Positions 36,443 to 47,778 of a stretch of 64,000 bases of DNA are shown one piece after another. Positions within the stretch are counted from its first letter, which is position 1. Every line of letters starts with the position of its first letter. A model generated the notes under the pieces. It searched no databases and was not told where the DNA came from. It was given only the letters and a program-made list of their open reading frames with translations. The translations under genes were made by a program, and so were the position numbers. The stretch is taken from positions 434,001-498,000 of the forward strand of contig JAZAYU010000198.1 in NCBI GenBank assembly GCA_038501625.1, read 5' to 3'. Origin of the DNA: Corbicula japonica. Taxonomy: Eukaryota > Mollusca > Bivalvia > Venerida > Cyrenidae.

Positions 36443-37348
36443 TTACCGACTATAGTCGCCTTTTCGAATTTGGAGTTTTTGAAGGCGTGCGAGAGCGTTC
36501 TGCTCTTTTTCTTTTCCATTGGTCGATACGACGGTGTTCATGTTTGATTTCCCACCGTCAAAAAGGAATTTCTTTGTCTTTTTGTCTCGCTGTTCCTGTG
36601 TCATTGCTGACCATTCATCGATGTTAACCAAATGATGTAGATATTTTCCTGACAGTCTAAAATTACCCATGTTTCGCATGGCTCTGCATCTTTCTTCTTG
36701 TTCTGAGGTAATGATTTCATGTTATGTGTTAATAAATTTTGGTAAATCGAACAATTTCCACTGAGTAGCACTTTTAAGGATGTGGTTAGCGCTTTCACAA
36801 TTGTTATTTGTCCACGTTGGTGTGATTTTGTCTTTCTTAACCGGTTCAATGATATGCTCCTGTAGAATCGGAAGTACTTTTGTCTCGAAGTGTGGACTGA
36901 ATTTTTTGTCTCCCACGCGATTATCCTTAGTTAAAATTGATTTATAAATATTCAGTGTAGAGTTCAGATCCATAAATTTATTCAACGGCCCACGAATAAA
37001 CTCCACTTTATCGTCCTCAACTTCACTCACTTCACTATGGTTATAACTATCCCTGATACTGTTCTCAATATTATCAGTAATCAACGAGTGCTCAGTTTGT
37101 TCAGCAATGGTTGACAATTCTGGGACGAAAGCGACATCGGTTATATCGGATTCTGGCGTGTTTTCATCGCGCGCGTTGCAGTCGGTGTGTACAACACCCG
37201 CTGAGGCTGTTAAACCCCCCTTACCGACTGTATTGCCGTCTTGGCTGTTAAGCTTATTAGCAGGCGTGGATATCATGTACTCTCTCATTGATATCAGATT
37301 CGGTCTTGTTTTCACATTCAGGCGACATGCAGTCGGCGTGTACAACAC
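36443..37348 (-). pseudogene. Mutator-like transposase C-terminus, interrupted
   Basis: One reading frame on the minus strand from about 37348 to a stop at 36443, broken by a single TAA at 36722-36724. Before the stop, PTWTNNNCESANHILKSATQW and LPKFI resemble the C-terminal WTNN-x-ES-x-N-x-LK motif of MULE transposases. After the stop, the frame continues with MRNMGNFRLSGKYLHHLVN and a Lys-rich tail. The catalytic DDE part is absent, so the core seems deleted. The start shares a repeated segment with the PHD-OTU gene, in a frame shifted by one. It was probably the C-terminal half of one long OTU-transposase polyprotein. The family assignment rests on one motif. Confidence 0.6.
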
Positions 37349-37381
37349 CCGGTGAGGCTGATAAACCCCCCTTACCGACTA
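37139..37381. repeat. Tandem duplication with a 50-bp core
   Basis: A 50-bp core beginning AGTCGG and ending CCGACT lies at 37180-37229 and 37331-37380, within a duplicated stretch of about 150 bp. A third core is at 36402-36451. Cores two and three encode the same VGKGG motif in different frames, so a frame change of one base separates them. Confidence 0.8.
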
Positions 37382-40223
37382 CATTGTCGTCGTACTCTAG
37401 CTCATTTGATCTATTGCTCATTTGGTCGCTGAATCTTGAACGGTCACTGACTGGTGAAAGAAAGGGAAAGTCTTCCACCTGCATTTCTATGCTATCTGCA
37501 TTCACTAGCGGCACGAAATGGTAAGGGAACCACTGTAACTTTCTCATTTTTACGAAGCCATTTCTCTGAGGGGCTGATGTATTTGTCCACATTATTGTAA
37601 TTACCTCTTTCGCAGGATCCACGAATGGCGGTCTGAACTCAGTATTCAATAGTACGAATGCGTAGTCTTTTGTGCCATTGACAGACGGATAAACCGATAC
37701 TACTTTCACATTGAGTAGATTTGACAGAGAGATCATGTTCCAAACCGAAGCATAGTTGCTTATTTGCGGACAGTCTAAACAATCTTTCTCATAATCCGGA
37801 GAGATCCATTTCAATCTAGGATACATTTTGTGTCGAAGCATTTTCTCCTTATTAGAGACCATTTCTATACAGCATCTGTATCGCAACTCGATACTTCGCG
37901 ATTCATTTCCGGCCAAGAATATTGAGAATGCATTGAATAGGCAATCTCCGTCCCCGGTACATTCCAATGCAGTTAATGTGGACGCATGATACTCTTTCAG
38001 CACCGAATTTGCCACTGGATCTCGTTTGTGCTGACTGAAGTCTACATGAATAGTACTATTCAGAGGAACGCTATTCAAAAACAACGTTTCCCTTTCCACA
38101 CCGGACATTAATTTTTTGAAGCCCTTTTTAGAACACTGCTTCAGTCTTTCTAGACCCATGAAGAAATCCAGACCCCCATCTTCTGTACTTCTGCACGAAA
38201 TACATATATAGTTCAATTCAGTGGCCTGCCACATGTTGATATTGGACTCGTCAATATTTTGACATCTATAGTGAATCCATGTCTTACATGTCTGAAATAA
38301 AACATTTTGCTGCGTAACTATGATGCGAGATGCCGATAATTATTATTACTAATTTTTTCACTTGTTCAGCTTTCCATAAACAAATATTTTAACCGACTAT
38401 GTCATTTATACATTTTCAGAATTCCGCGATTAAATAGTTTATCATATATTTACACTCTTTAAAGATATTATATTAAGAATTCTATATCAAAATTTCCATT
38501 AAAAAATGTATGCGTTTTTCAACAAACAGTCATCATTTATAATGTGCGAAGTCAACAGAAACGTTTGTTCATAAAAATGCTGGACATAAATGTTTAATAA
38601 ACGAAGGGAGCCATGTATGACTACTGTTGGAGGGTAAACGTAAGTAAGAAAATAAGGTACACCACTTTCAATGATTTATATCAAATAATCCTTATGTTCC
38701 GTACATGCTTTTTACCAAAATTAAAGTTTAAGCAACGCTGTACTAATTCACAATTAATTATAGCGTCAATTAAAAATTAACTAACCGCAGTCTTATTTTG
38801 ACACTTTAAAGATGATTTGTGAAAGCCCATCTTGACACTTTGTCAACGACTTTAATTACTCAAATTGTGAACACAAATCGACACTGAGAAATTCATTTAT
38901 CTTAATATGGCAGTTTATTTTTATTTAGTAAATGATGCCAACGCGAATTTTGAGTATATTAACAACTACTACGAACTAGATGCACATATTCAACTGCAAA
39001 TATGAACGCAATATTTGGTGACAGTTATATAACCAGACTGGAGTCACATACCCATGGAAATATGCAATTTAAACATAAATGCAAGTTTTATGGCGTTCCA
39101 GGAATGTCAACACGAAACAAGTTCGACTCGATGTTTCGTCGACTGCTTGCAGACAAACCTAGGTATGTGCTTATTTCTTATAAAAGCAATTTTTAGAATT
39201 GTCAATGTTACAAAAAAGTTATGCATACAACGGACAATTAAATCCTAAGAGATAATACTATTATAGAATCCTTCAGTTATTTTAACGCGATATCGATCAT
39301 CACCTAGCCGTTATCACCTCTGTTAATTGTACTTGCGTAAAATACACAAATTGACACGATAAGAACGGGCGAACTTGTTAATTGTTAATACATCACTATT
39401 AATAGTTTGTTAAATAAAATACACATTTTCACAATCGTGGTTCAGCATTATCCTATATAAATTACAATGATAATTTTGTGTCTTTTTCAGATATGTGTTT
39501 GTGAACTTAGGAGGGAACAATATCCAGGCCGCCTGTAACCCAAGTACTTTCGAAGATATCAAGAATATAGTAGAAGAACTCAAGGAAAACGGAGTAGAAA
39601 AAGTGTTTGTCTCAGCGATAATCGAAAGAGGAAAGTTTCCTTCGTGGACTGCAATGAACCAGACCAGTTTCAATAAGATCAGGAAGTCAGTAAATGAAAA
39701 ACTAAAAAAATATCTAAAAGAAGACTATGTGGACACTGCTAAACGTCTGCGCTATCCGAGACATTATCATGGCGACCAAGTACACCCCGGTTTTAGTGAA
39801 GGTGGCATGGAGATATTGCGGTCGACAATACACAGATGTTTCAGTAAAACATTAAAGTAAACGACACTAATTATAATCTTCAATGAATATTTCAATATGC
39901 ACTTATAGTAAACCTTGTTATATAACTGTATTTGTTTTCATATTACTGTAACAGCACATAAATACATATGTATTATTTACAATTTGACTATCGTTTTTAT
40001 TTTATACAGAAAATTCGAAGAGTACACATTAGTAATTACCACATGATAACATCATATTATATAAATACACAATAAGAAAGCATGAGTATCCTTTGCATTT
40101 AGGTAAATTAACAACTAATCATAATCATTAGCAGATATTGTATTAATTTACACTAACCTCACAGAAGATGCAGTCCGTCTTGCAGTTTTCAGAACAAACA
40201 GAACAGAGATATGTTTTCGCCAT
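37257..40223 (-). CDS. PHD finger plus OTU-like cysteine protease protein, two exons
   Basis: Exon 1 is 40158-40223, starting MAKTYLCSVCSENC. The intron is 38292-40157 (GT-AG), and exon 2 is 37257-38291, giving 366 aa. Joining restores a complete PHD finger, with Cys pairs C-X2-C at residues 7-10 and later CIFCETC, then KTWIHYRC and YICISC (to about residue 55). The OTU-like domain follows. TGDGDCLF holds the catalytic Cys at about 139 with the nearby Asp, and WFPYHFVPLV holds the likely His at about 280. OTU enzymes cleave ubiquitin, and PHD fingers read histone tails. The order resembles vertnin-like proteins. The frame ends after a repeated VGKGG-LSASPGVVHAD segment, probably by frameshift from the transposase-like part. 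The intron contains the SGNH gene on the opposite strand. Confidence 0.8.
39002..39860 (+). CDS. SGNH/GDSL-like hydrolase, two exons
   Basis: Exon 1 is 39002-39162, the GT-AG intron is 39163-39490, and exon 2 is 39491-39860. The join DKPR/YVFVNL is in frame and gives 176 aa. SGNH blocks are present: FGDSY with the nucleophile Ser8, a block II-like GVPGMS near 31-36, VNLGGNN at 58-64 (block III, Asn), and GDQVHPGF with Asp149 and His152 (block V). Such domains act as esterases or acetyl-hydrolases and are found as accessory genes in several animal transposons. There is no signal peptide. It lies inside the intron of the PHD-OTU gene, antisense to it, and well within the TIR-bounded element, so it probably travels with it. 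Its substrate is unknown. Confidence 0.8.
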
Positions 40224-40854
40224 AGTTGATTATGAACGAATAGGCAGAACATATTAAAGTCATGATATTTATTGAAATAAAATGAGCTGTTTGATTAAAA
40301 GTTGTTAATTTTTAATTATCTTATTAAAGTCGGGGATTCCTTTACTTACAGAACAAGTGTGACTTTTCAACAAACAAATACATTTGTGATAGAAAGATCT
40401 TATGCAATTAGTATCAATTTGAGACAGGAGCTTAACATAGTGTGATAATCCAATCAGTGTTAATCAGGGATGTGCGGCAACAGATTAAAGATGGTGAGAT
40501 TAACAAGAATGCGTAATGGATGTCTTTTTCAATCATCAATTTGCAATATTCTTAAATTGGATGATAACTTTTAATTAATATAATTTGTAATTTGAATTCA
40601 TTCCTTAGATTGATAAATCTGTTAAAGTGAAAAATTTCCAAACATTACAAGTTTGATGAATTGGTTCTTATTTCCGAGGCCATATATAGACAAATAAGAT
40701 AAACTCCAATTTTAGCATTCAATATCTATGTATGACATTAAAACACTTAATATTTATCACATCGTAACTTGCATGTTTTAGTACACTTTTTGTATGAATT
40801 TCTACAAAATATGATAAAATACGATAACACACAGCGAATATTTTGATTATATTT

Positions 40855-41303
40855 TAGAGCTCTTTTCATGAACAAAAAAGCACTCGCGATGAACGAAAAG
40901 AGCTTTATAAACTATGCAAACACAAAGGTTCCGAATTTTTAGCATGGCTACACATTATTAATATATTATTAACCAAAACACGAGAGAAAACATGAATTAT
41001 AATTTAACCGGGTAAGTTGATTGTATCAAATATTTATTTTCCTACACGAAAATAGCAATTTAGAGGCTCTTTTCGATCGCCTTGCATAACGCATGAGCCT
41101 ATTTTCGTTGTATAAAATGCTTATGTTGCAATAAAATGGCCTTAATTTTTCAATAATATTACAGTTTTTTCTATTAATCTAAATTATTTTCCATTATAAA
41201 TCGATTATAATTGAAAAATTTATGAAATTTGCACAAAAAGTGATTTTAGAGGCTCTTTTCGATCACCTTGTGTTATTTTCGCGAAAAGAGGCTATTTTCG
41301 GTA
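40855..41303. repeat. Right subterminal repeats and TIR
   Basis: GAGCTCTTTTCATGAAC, GAGGCTCTTTTCGATCGCC and GAGGCTCTTTTCGATCACC repeat in inverted sense relative to the left end, then the terminal GGCTATTTTCGGTA. Confidence 0.8.
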
Positions 41304-41351
41304 TGTAGTGATAGCGGGTTAGACTACAGTAATTCTCCAAGTAGAGCTTCA

Positions 41352-41397
41352 GGGCTAGGCGCTGTCGCCGTGACGGTGCGGGTTAGCTCCTAGTCTC
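41352..41397 (+). repeat. Fragment of the tRNA-type SINE
   Basis: GGGCTAGGCGCTGTCGCCGTGACGG then GTGCGGGTTAGCTCCTAG matches the SINE at 42050 without its A box. Confidence 0.6.
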
Positions 41398-42049
41398 AAT
41401 AATTCGACTGCAAGCACAGACCCATTATCATACTGACTTTTTACAGATGTCTGTCAATTACGTCTCAAGCAGTTACGATCAAAGCTGTGGTGGAAATCGA
41501 CCCGATTTAAATTCTGTTATTTATCGAAAAACCTGAGTCAGGTAAACTTTAAGCGCCGAAATCGAAATTTGTTGACATGGGTGGAGGTTTAAAAGAGTTT
41601 GGCATAAAAAACGAAACATTTATTTATAAAGGATTACATATATTGATCCTGCTTGAATGTGACTTTTCATGTATGTAAATTTTTTAAAGATACTTATGGT
41701 TTAAGATGCATAATGGAGCCGCCAAAGTTGCGATTCAAATTCCGATCGGCGGCATATAGAAATAGAAGAAAAATGTTCTGCATTGATTTGAATAGTAAGT
41801 GGGTTGTGCGTGAAGGACGATCATCACATATATAGAAAAGTCATTGTCGTAGTTGTAATAGTTAGCTCCCAGCTTGAGGCAAGATCATTTGAAATTCAAA
41901 GTAGCACGATTTGTGCAGTGTGGCGGCCCTAAAAAGTGTCCCTGTACATATAGACAGTACTGTTATCAGTAAAATAACACGTTACTGATGTCATGCAGTG
42001 ATGATAACAATAACAGTACAATTCGATCAACCTTTATAATTGGGGTTGT

Positions 42050-42131
42050 CCTGGCTAGCTCAACTGGTTGCGTTGTCAGAATTGCAGGCTAGGTGCTGTC
42101 ACCGTGACAGTGCAGGTTCAATCCCAGCTAC
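42050..42131 (+). mobile_element. tRNA-derived SINE head
   Basis: TGGCTAGCTCAACTGGTTGC fits a pol III A box, and GGTTCAATCCCAGC, some 55 bases on, fits a B box. The intervening sequence does not fold into a normal tRNA with an anticodon arm, so it is a SINE promoter, not a tRNA gene. Confidence 0.75.
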
Positions 42132-42732
42132 AGGTAAGATCATTTTCATCTCCTGTTCTGAGTTAGCTATTGCGTCAAGGCCTTAAAGTCTTATATATAA
42201 CCTCCTTTCTGCAAAACAACTATAAATGCACATATTTTGCAGTTCCAGATTTTAAGATGTTAGGTTTTTGCACTATTTTTATCGGCAACTGCCAGAAGGT
42301 ACTAGGTGGACTGAATAGCTTGGGAAAACTCAACAAACTAAAATATGATACTAGGGATACAATTATGATGTTATTTATAAATTATGGAATATGTTCACCT
42401 TGGTTAGTGTTTTAATACCTTTTTAAAATTCACATTTGTAAAATGTCGCAGAGTTTTGTCAGCATCTAAACATAATACGAGCATTTAATCCATTACAATA
42501 ATTTTATGTTTGCACAGGAAAATTAGGACAATCGGGAAAATATAACACGGTTACACTTTTAACGCGGTTGGGATGATGGACCAGCTAAAGTGCATTATAA
42601 AGAGACCACAGTGTATCGAAACAAAACATTTTAAAAGGCACCATTAACCTCAACTTTAAAGCTACGGTATCTGGGCACTGCAAGTCTTCTTATACGCCTT
42701 AATCATTATTCAAATTTCTAAGTGTTCTTTTC

Positions 42733-45700
42733 CAGGGTGGGGAATCACGTGACAAAAACATGGCCGCCAACCAAAAAATTCTCTCGGTTCGAGGTATGTT
42801 TTTACTTGTTTCTCGCTTATTCCTGGACCATTTTAAATGAAATAAACACTAAAGTACCCCGTACACGAAGACAGATTTCATAGTGTATTCTAAATTTTGC
42901 CAGCTTTTGTAGTTTATGCGGTATTTCGTGTACAGTGTTTGGCAGCTAGCACTGCTCGGTGATAGGGTACTTGATGAAATCGTTCTTCTGGCAAGTTTTC
43001 GCAAGTGAGCTGATTGTTGCATGAAAAATGTGTTATATCCCGACAGACTGAAAGTTACCGGTGCAGATATATCCAGTTTCTGTATGCAACTGATGTAAAA
43101 AACGCAAAAATGGAAAATGACAGGGAACACTTGCCGCGACGTTGGAGATAGGGAACACTTGTATTTTTGAGAAGCAAACTGTTTGCCAATCCGAGCGATC
43201 AGTTGGCGAATATTCCAAGCGAGTCCGTTGTATTTTTTTCAATAAAACATGGATATTTTGTTTCCTTTGTTTAAATTCTTATGATCAGCTACGAAGTTTT
43301 TAGAAAGAAGTATTATTTATCAAAACAGTCTTGCTTAGTTGGAAATGTAAATCTTTGAAACGTTTGCATTTATGAAACAAAACACTGGAAAAGATATCAT
43401 AATTTGTATAAAGCAGATTTTCTGAAGATTTTAAATGAAATAGAGAACATGGTGCTTATAGCGATGCGCCAGAAAACAACATATGTGCAAAATCATGATT
43501 ACAGTTAGAACGTTTATATACAAAACACAAACTTTTCCAGTTTTAGTGTAATGTAGTGTAAAAACAAACTAGGGCGTTTTGTTTGCAACATTAGATTGAA
43601 AATTCGATTTCTGAGTATTAAAACGACTTTCGGTTTCCACAATCTCAAAAGAGTAGATATTGAAATGTGTTTTTGTATTTTAGTCATGAAGTAAAGAATC
43701 TGGACACCGGTAAGATATTAATATATTTTATACAGGCGAGATATCCTATAATAATGTATTTTATATTTGAAACCTGGTGAATTATAAGATAGTAATAAAA
43801 AATTATTTTGCTTCCGACAGCAATAAATATCCATGCGGTTCTTAGAATATTTACTTAACAAACACAAATGCTTTGATACTTATTATAGTTTTATATAAGC
43901 GTGTTTTTCGAGATATGATGACAGGAACCCACATTATCGAGCAGGCACAGTCATAAAACGACTGTGATTTTCCAAAAGCAAAGTCATTTTGAAACTACAT
44001 TTGTAATTTAATTTAAAAGATTTTCCTTCCCTTGATAAAAAAGTTGGGGGACGTTGATTTGATTAATAAAGTCGTAGTAGCTTAACCTCCGTTTTATAGG
44101 CCTTAGCTGGGAAGATTTGAATCTCTGAATTTTTCATTTTTCATTTTTAATTCTATTTTAAATGTATTAAAATATATTATTGTTAAAATAATACTTTTGC
44201 CAGTGTGATTTCAAACAAATAAAAACTGTTTCATGATGTTTTTGTTATGAAGCTTTGTAAGAGCCTATAACTTGCCCTAAGCTGGCTAATAAACATCTAC
44301 AAGTATGTTTCTGGTGTGAAATCTTTTTCAAGTTTTCTTAAATAATATGTTTGTTTATTCGAAGCTGCTGAATTAAAATAGAATTTACAATCCATATATT
44401 TTTCTTCAAATTTCATGGGTAACATAATAAAAACCTCCATATCTCCAATATGTACCAGAGTGCAAACAACGCAAAATGAATCGGGGACAGGCGAGGCTTT
44501 TCAGAAAATACTTGTTTATAAATGTCCCAAGAAGCATCTTCCCAGCCAGTGGCCTACAACATGGAGGTTACGCTACTAAGACTTTGTTCTTGGGGGCATT
44601 TTATTCCATTCATAAGTCAGTGCTTGTCGAAGCTCAGCAAGATTTTATTGTGGCTGACCATGTGAATAAATGAATTTCTTCCCCCAATCCCTTATGTGTT
44701 TGATCGGCGACATGTCTGAAGACAAGAATAGCTAGTCTAAAATATTGATCTTGTTTTGTTTTAAGAAAATGAGTGTGAAAACAGCTGTATGTGCCCCTGC
44801 CTTTCATGCTGTAGATTACGCATACGATTCTAAACATAAGAACAGCAATACAATAAGCCGTGGCATTAATACAGATTGGCACAAAGCCTTTAAACATGTT
44901 TTACTGTGTATCGGTCGACTGCTCACACGTGCATAGCAATAAAATTGCGAAATTTCAATACACGTTTAAATCAAGTGCAAAGTGTGGAATTTAACAAGTC
45001 ATGTGCATCATGACGGCGATACATTAAAGTTCGTACTGTAAGTCTGGTTTTCAAGACTTTACTCTGCTTGAGGCATCAGATCTTGTAAAAATGGAAAACT
45101 CTTCAAAATACATGACATACATAGGACCAGGTGATAAGACTGTCTGGGGTACAGGTACGGTCACTGACATCCTGACTAGCCACAGTGAATGGTGTAATGA
45201 TCATGAATAAGGAGTACAGGTATATAAAAGTTTTAACTGTAATCATGCTTTCTTGCTTATTATTTTTCTTGCGCATCATATAATTCTTAACGTTCACTGA
45301 AAATCTGCTTAATACAAATTGTGGTATTTTTTCTAGTGCTTTGTTTCATAAATGCAAACGTTTCAGAGATTTACATTTCTAGCTATGCAAGACTCACCTG
45401 TATTAAATAATACTCCTTTCTAACAACTTCGTAGCTGATCATAAGAATTTAAACAAAGGAAACAAAATATCCATGTTTTATTGAAAAAAAAAAATACAAT
45501 CGACTCGCTCCGTTTCGAAACTGATCGCTCGGATTGGCAAACAGTTTGCTTCTCAAAACAATGCAAGTGTTCCCTATCATCAACGTTGCGGCCAGTGTTC
45601 CCTATCATTTTCCATTTTTGCGTTTTTCACATCAGTTGCATACAGAAACTGGATATGTCTGCACCAGAAGCATTTTTTTGGTCTGGATATAACACATTTT

Positions 45701-46001
45701 TCATGCAACAATCAGCTCACTTGCGAAAACTTGCCAGAAGAACGATTTCATCAAGATCCAAGTGTACCCTATCACCGAGCAGTGCAAGCTGCCAAACACT
45801 GTACACGAAATACCGCATAAAATACAAAAGTTGGCAAAATTTGGAATACACTATGCAATCTGTCTTCGTGTACGGGGTACTTTAGTGTTTATTTCATTTA
45901 AAATGGTCTAGGAATAAGCGAGAAACAAGTAAAAACTTGCCTCGAACCGAAAGAATTTTTTGGTTAGCGGCCATGTTTTTGTCACGTGATTCCCCACCCT
46001 G
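42733..46001. mobile_element. 3.27-kb fold-back element with about 650-bp inverted arms
   Basis: The left arm (42733 to about 43385) is repeated in reverse at about 45335-46001 with few differences. The ends are CAGGGTGGGGAATCACGTGA and its complement. TTTTC at 42728-42732 and 46002-46006 is a likely 5-bp target duplication. The CAGGG start is hAT-like, but an 8-bp duplication is not present. The arms begin with CACGTGAC and CATGGCCGCC, an E-box and a YY1-like site. The unique centre (43400-45330) has no convincing gene. Confidence 0.85.
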
Positions 46002-46006
46002 TTTTC

Positions 46007-47048
46007 AGAATGTTTATTGATATCCTTAGGACAATTTTTTCATAATAAAAAAACAAAAAGGTAATAATTTTCCAAATTCATTAGGAGGAATTATGGTTCC
46101 CGTGCAATGCATATCTTCATAGTTTCATATATTAACTTTCAAGATAATGTCCTGGAAAAGTTAATGCACAGCTGGATAGACAAACATAATTTTATAAAGG
46201 GGCAAACAGCACCTATATGCTATCAACAAAATTTTTAGGGAACATAAAGACACACAGCCAAACAGAATAAGAGAATACATAAATATTTATTGAACAATCA
46301 ATTGCAAAGTAAGTGCCTGTTTGCACAAACCATATGAACACTATCCTAAGCTTTCACACAAGTCAGTTTGTCTAAGGGATCTTTTTTCTACTCACAGAGG
46401 TTTCATAACTCCTCTTACAAATAAACAAGTAGACCTTTACATATACCTTAAAATATATTCACAACATTGTAGTACACTCACTCATTTTATTTAGGTTTTG
46501 GCCTATTGCATTTATCATAATAGTGATGACAAAAAACTTCATTTTTTTCTATGTAATTTTCACAAACACAATATTAAATGACATCAACGTCTTTATACTC
46601 ATTCCCTAAAATTGACATGCATGGATTATAATTCATCAGTCCAGTTAAAAAAAACAACAACATCTCAAACATAATTTTACAACTGTTACAATATATTTTC
46701 TTGTCTTTTAAATGTATGTGTATGTGTGAGTGCGTGTGTGCATGTAGACTAACATATAAGTGCATATGTGCATCTGTTTGTGCATGCATAGATGACAGCG
46801 TGTTTATGCCTTAAAATTCTAGTTTTGTTTTATTCCATCTTAATTTTACTTTGATGTTACTGTTATTTGGTTTGCATGTTCTTTAACTTAAATTAATTCT
46901 TCTTCTCCATGTGTCTATTTGCCAAGTCCATTATCTATGTATCTCTTGTAAAATATCGGTGTCCTATATCCTCATATAAAATATTATATATATATATAAG
47001 TTTTATCTCATCAAAGCTGGAACACAACCCTTTGTCTAGCCCCGGACT
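46007..47048. other. Non-coding, nothing recognised
   Basis: Contains a short GTATGTGTGTG run near 46715-46745. No gene supported. Confidence 0.4.
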
Positions 47049-47188
47049 GAAGGTTATAAAACTTGAGATTGGAAACCAGTCTCAAATCTCAAGCATCTGA
47101 TTGGCTGAAATGGCGACCAGTCCCGAGATTTGAGCATTTCAGCATCCAGATTTGAGACTGATTTCTATGCTCAGTTTTATAACCTTGG
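47049..47188. mobile_element. Family B palindromic MITE, centre altered
   Basis: Arms GAAGGTTATAAAACTTGAG and CTCAGTTTTATAACCTTGG are good. Near the centre the right arm lacks its CCAAT box. Confidence 0.8.
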
Positions 47189-47454
47189 GAATCGGTCAAA
47201 ATCAGTTTCTCATACAAATCAGTTAGTCTAAGATTACTTTTTAGAAAAAAAACAACATTTCCTAAATATATGTATAACTATACATGTATTTTGTTTATTT
47301 ATGCTGTTAACGCTAGAAAAAGTGTTTAATTCATTTGGTTTAGATTAGTAAATTAAGGGTCAAAGGTTGTTTTGATTGAGAACAAACAACACATAACTGA
47401 GTTGAAATACTCCTTAATTCTTACTTTAACCACATAAATGATATCATGTTATTT

Positions 47455-47508
47455 TTTTATAAATAAAAAAATTCATAAATAAATAAATTCATAAATAAAT
47501 AAATAGTG
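47455..47508. repeat. ATAA/AAAT microsatellite
   Basis: Repeats of AAATAAAT with ATTCATAAATAAATAAATTC. Confidence 0.8.
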
Positions 47509-47593
47509 ATAACAATCCTGTGATTAAACCAACTAATCTCTACTAAAGTCTTGTGTGCACTTAGTCCTACAGTACTAAAAGTGCTATTATCAA

Positions 47594-47778
47594 ATTAAAT
47601 AAAAATTAGTCAAACTGTGCTGTCTGATCAAGATCTACTGTTAGCTAGCTGGTCAGAAACAACCTTATGAATCTAAAGGTTAACAGTGTAGATCCTGATC
47701 AGATGACACAGATGTGCTGACTGATCTGGATCTACACAGTTCACCAATGCAAAAAAGGCATATGTATGGAATAAAGAA
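47594..47778. mobile_element. Family A fold-back touching the zinc-finger stop codon
   Basis: A shortened copy ending GTATGGAATAAAGAA. The TTAA flank begins at 47779 and contains the TAA stop of the adjoining gene, read on the minus strand. Confidence 0.7.

Larger units (their letters stand above)
34885..41303. mobile_element. 6.4-kb TIR element carrying PHD-OTU and SGNH genes
   Basis: Ends are inverted copies: TACCGAAAATAGCCTCTTTT followed by CGCGAAAATAAC and GATCGAAAAGAGCCTC on the left, and the reverse complement on the right (about 55 bp, few mismatches). The match may extend outward to CTA-ATACCG. A clear target duplication was not found. Inside are three coding units: PHD-OTU (minus), a broken transposase-like C-terminus (minus) and SGNH hydrolase (plus). 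Many copies of GATCGAAAAGAGCCTC lie inside both ends. The C-terminal motif suggests a Mutator-like element; the DDE core was not seen, so this copy is probably not autonomous. Confidence 0.85.

Noticed and set aside
42050..42131. tRNA gene
   Set aside because: A and B boxes are present but no acceptor or anticodon stems can be drawn; treated as a SINE.
44476..44673. 65-codon frame in the centre of the 3.27-kb fold-back
   Set aside because: No recognisable domain, no splice partners and no repeat support.
44896..44994. Short frame MFYCVSVDCSHVHSNKIAKF, faintly THAP-like
   Set aside because: Only the first Cys pair and a loose KFQYTF resemblance; stops after 32 codons.
45481..45885. 134-codon frame in the right arm of the 3.27-kb fold-back
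   Set aside because: The left arm does not keep it open (it breaks into two frames), and no domain is recognisable.
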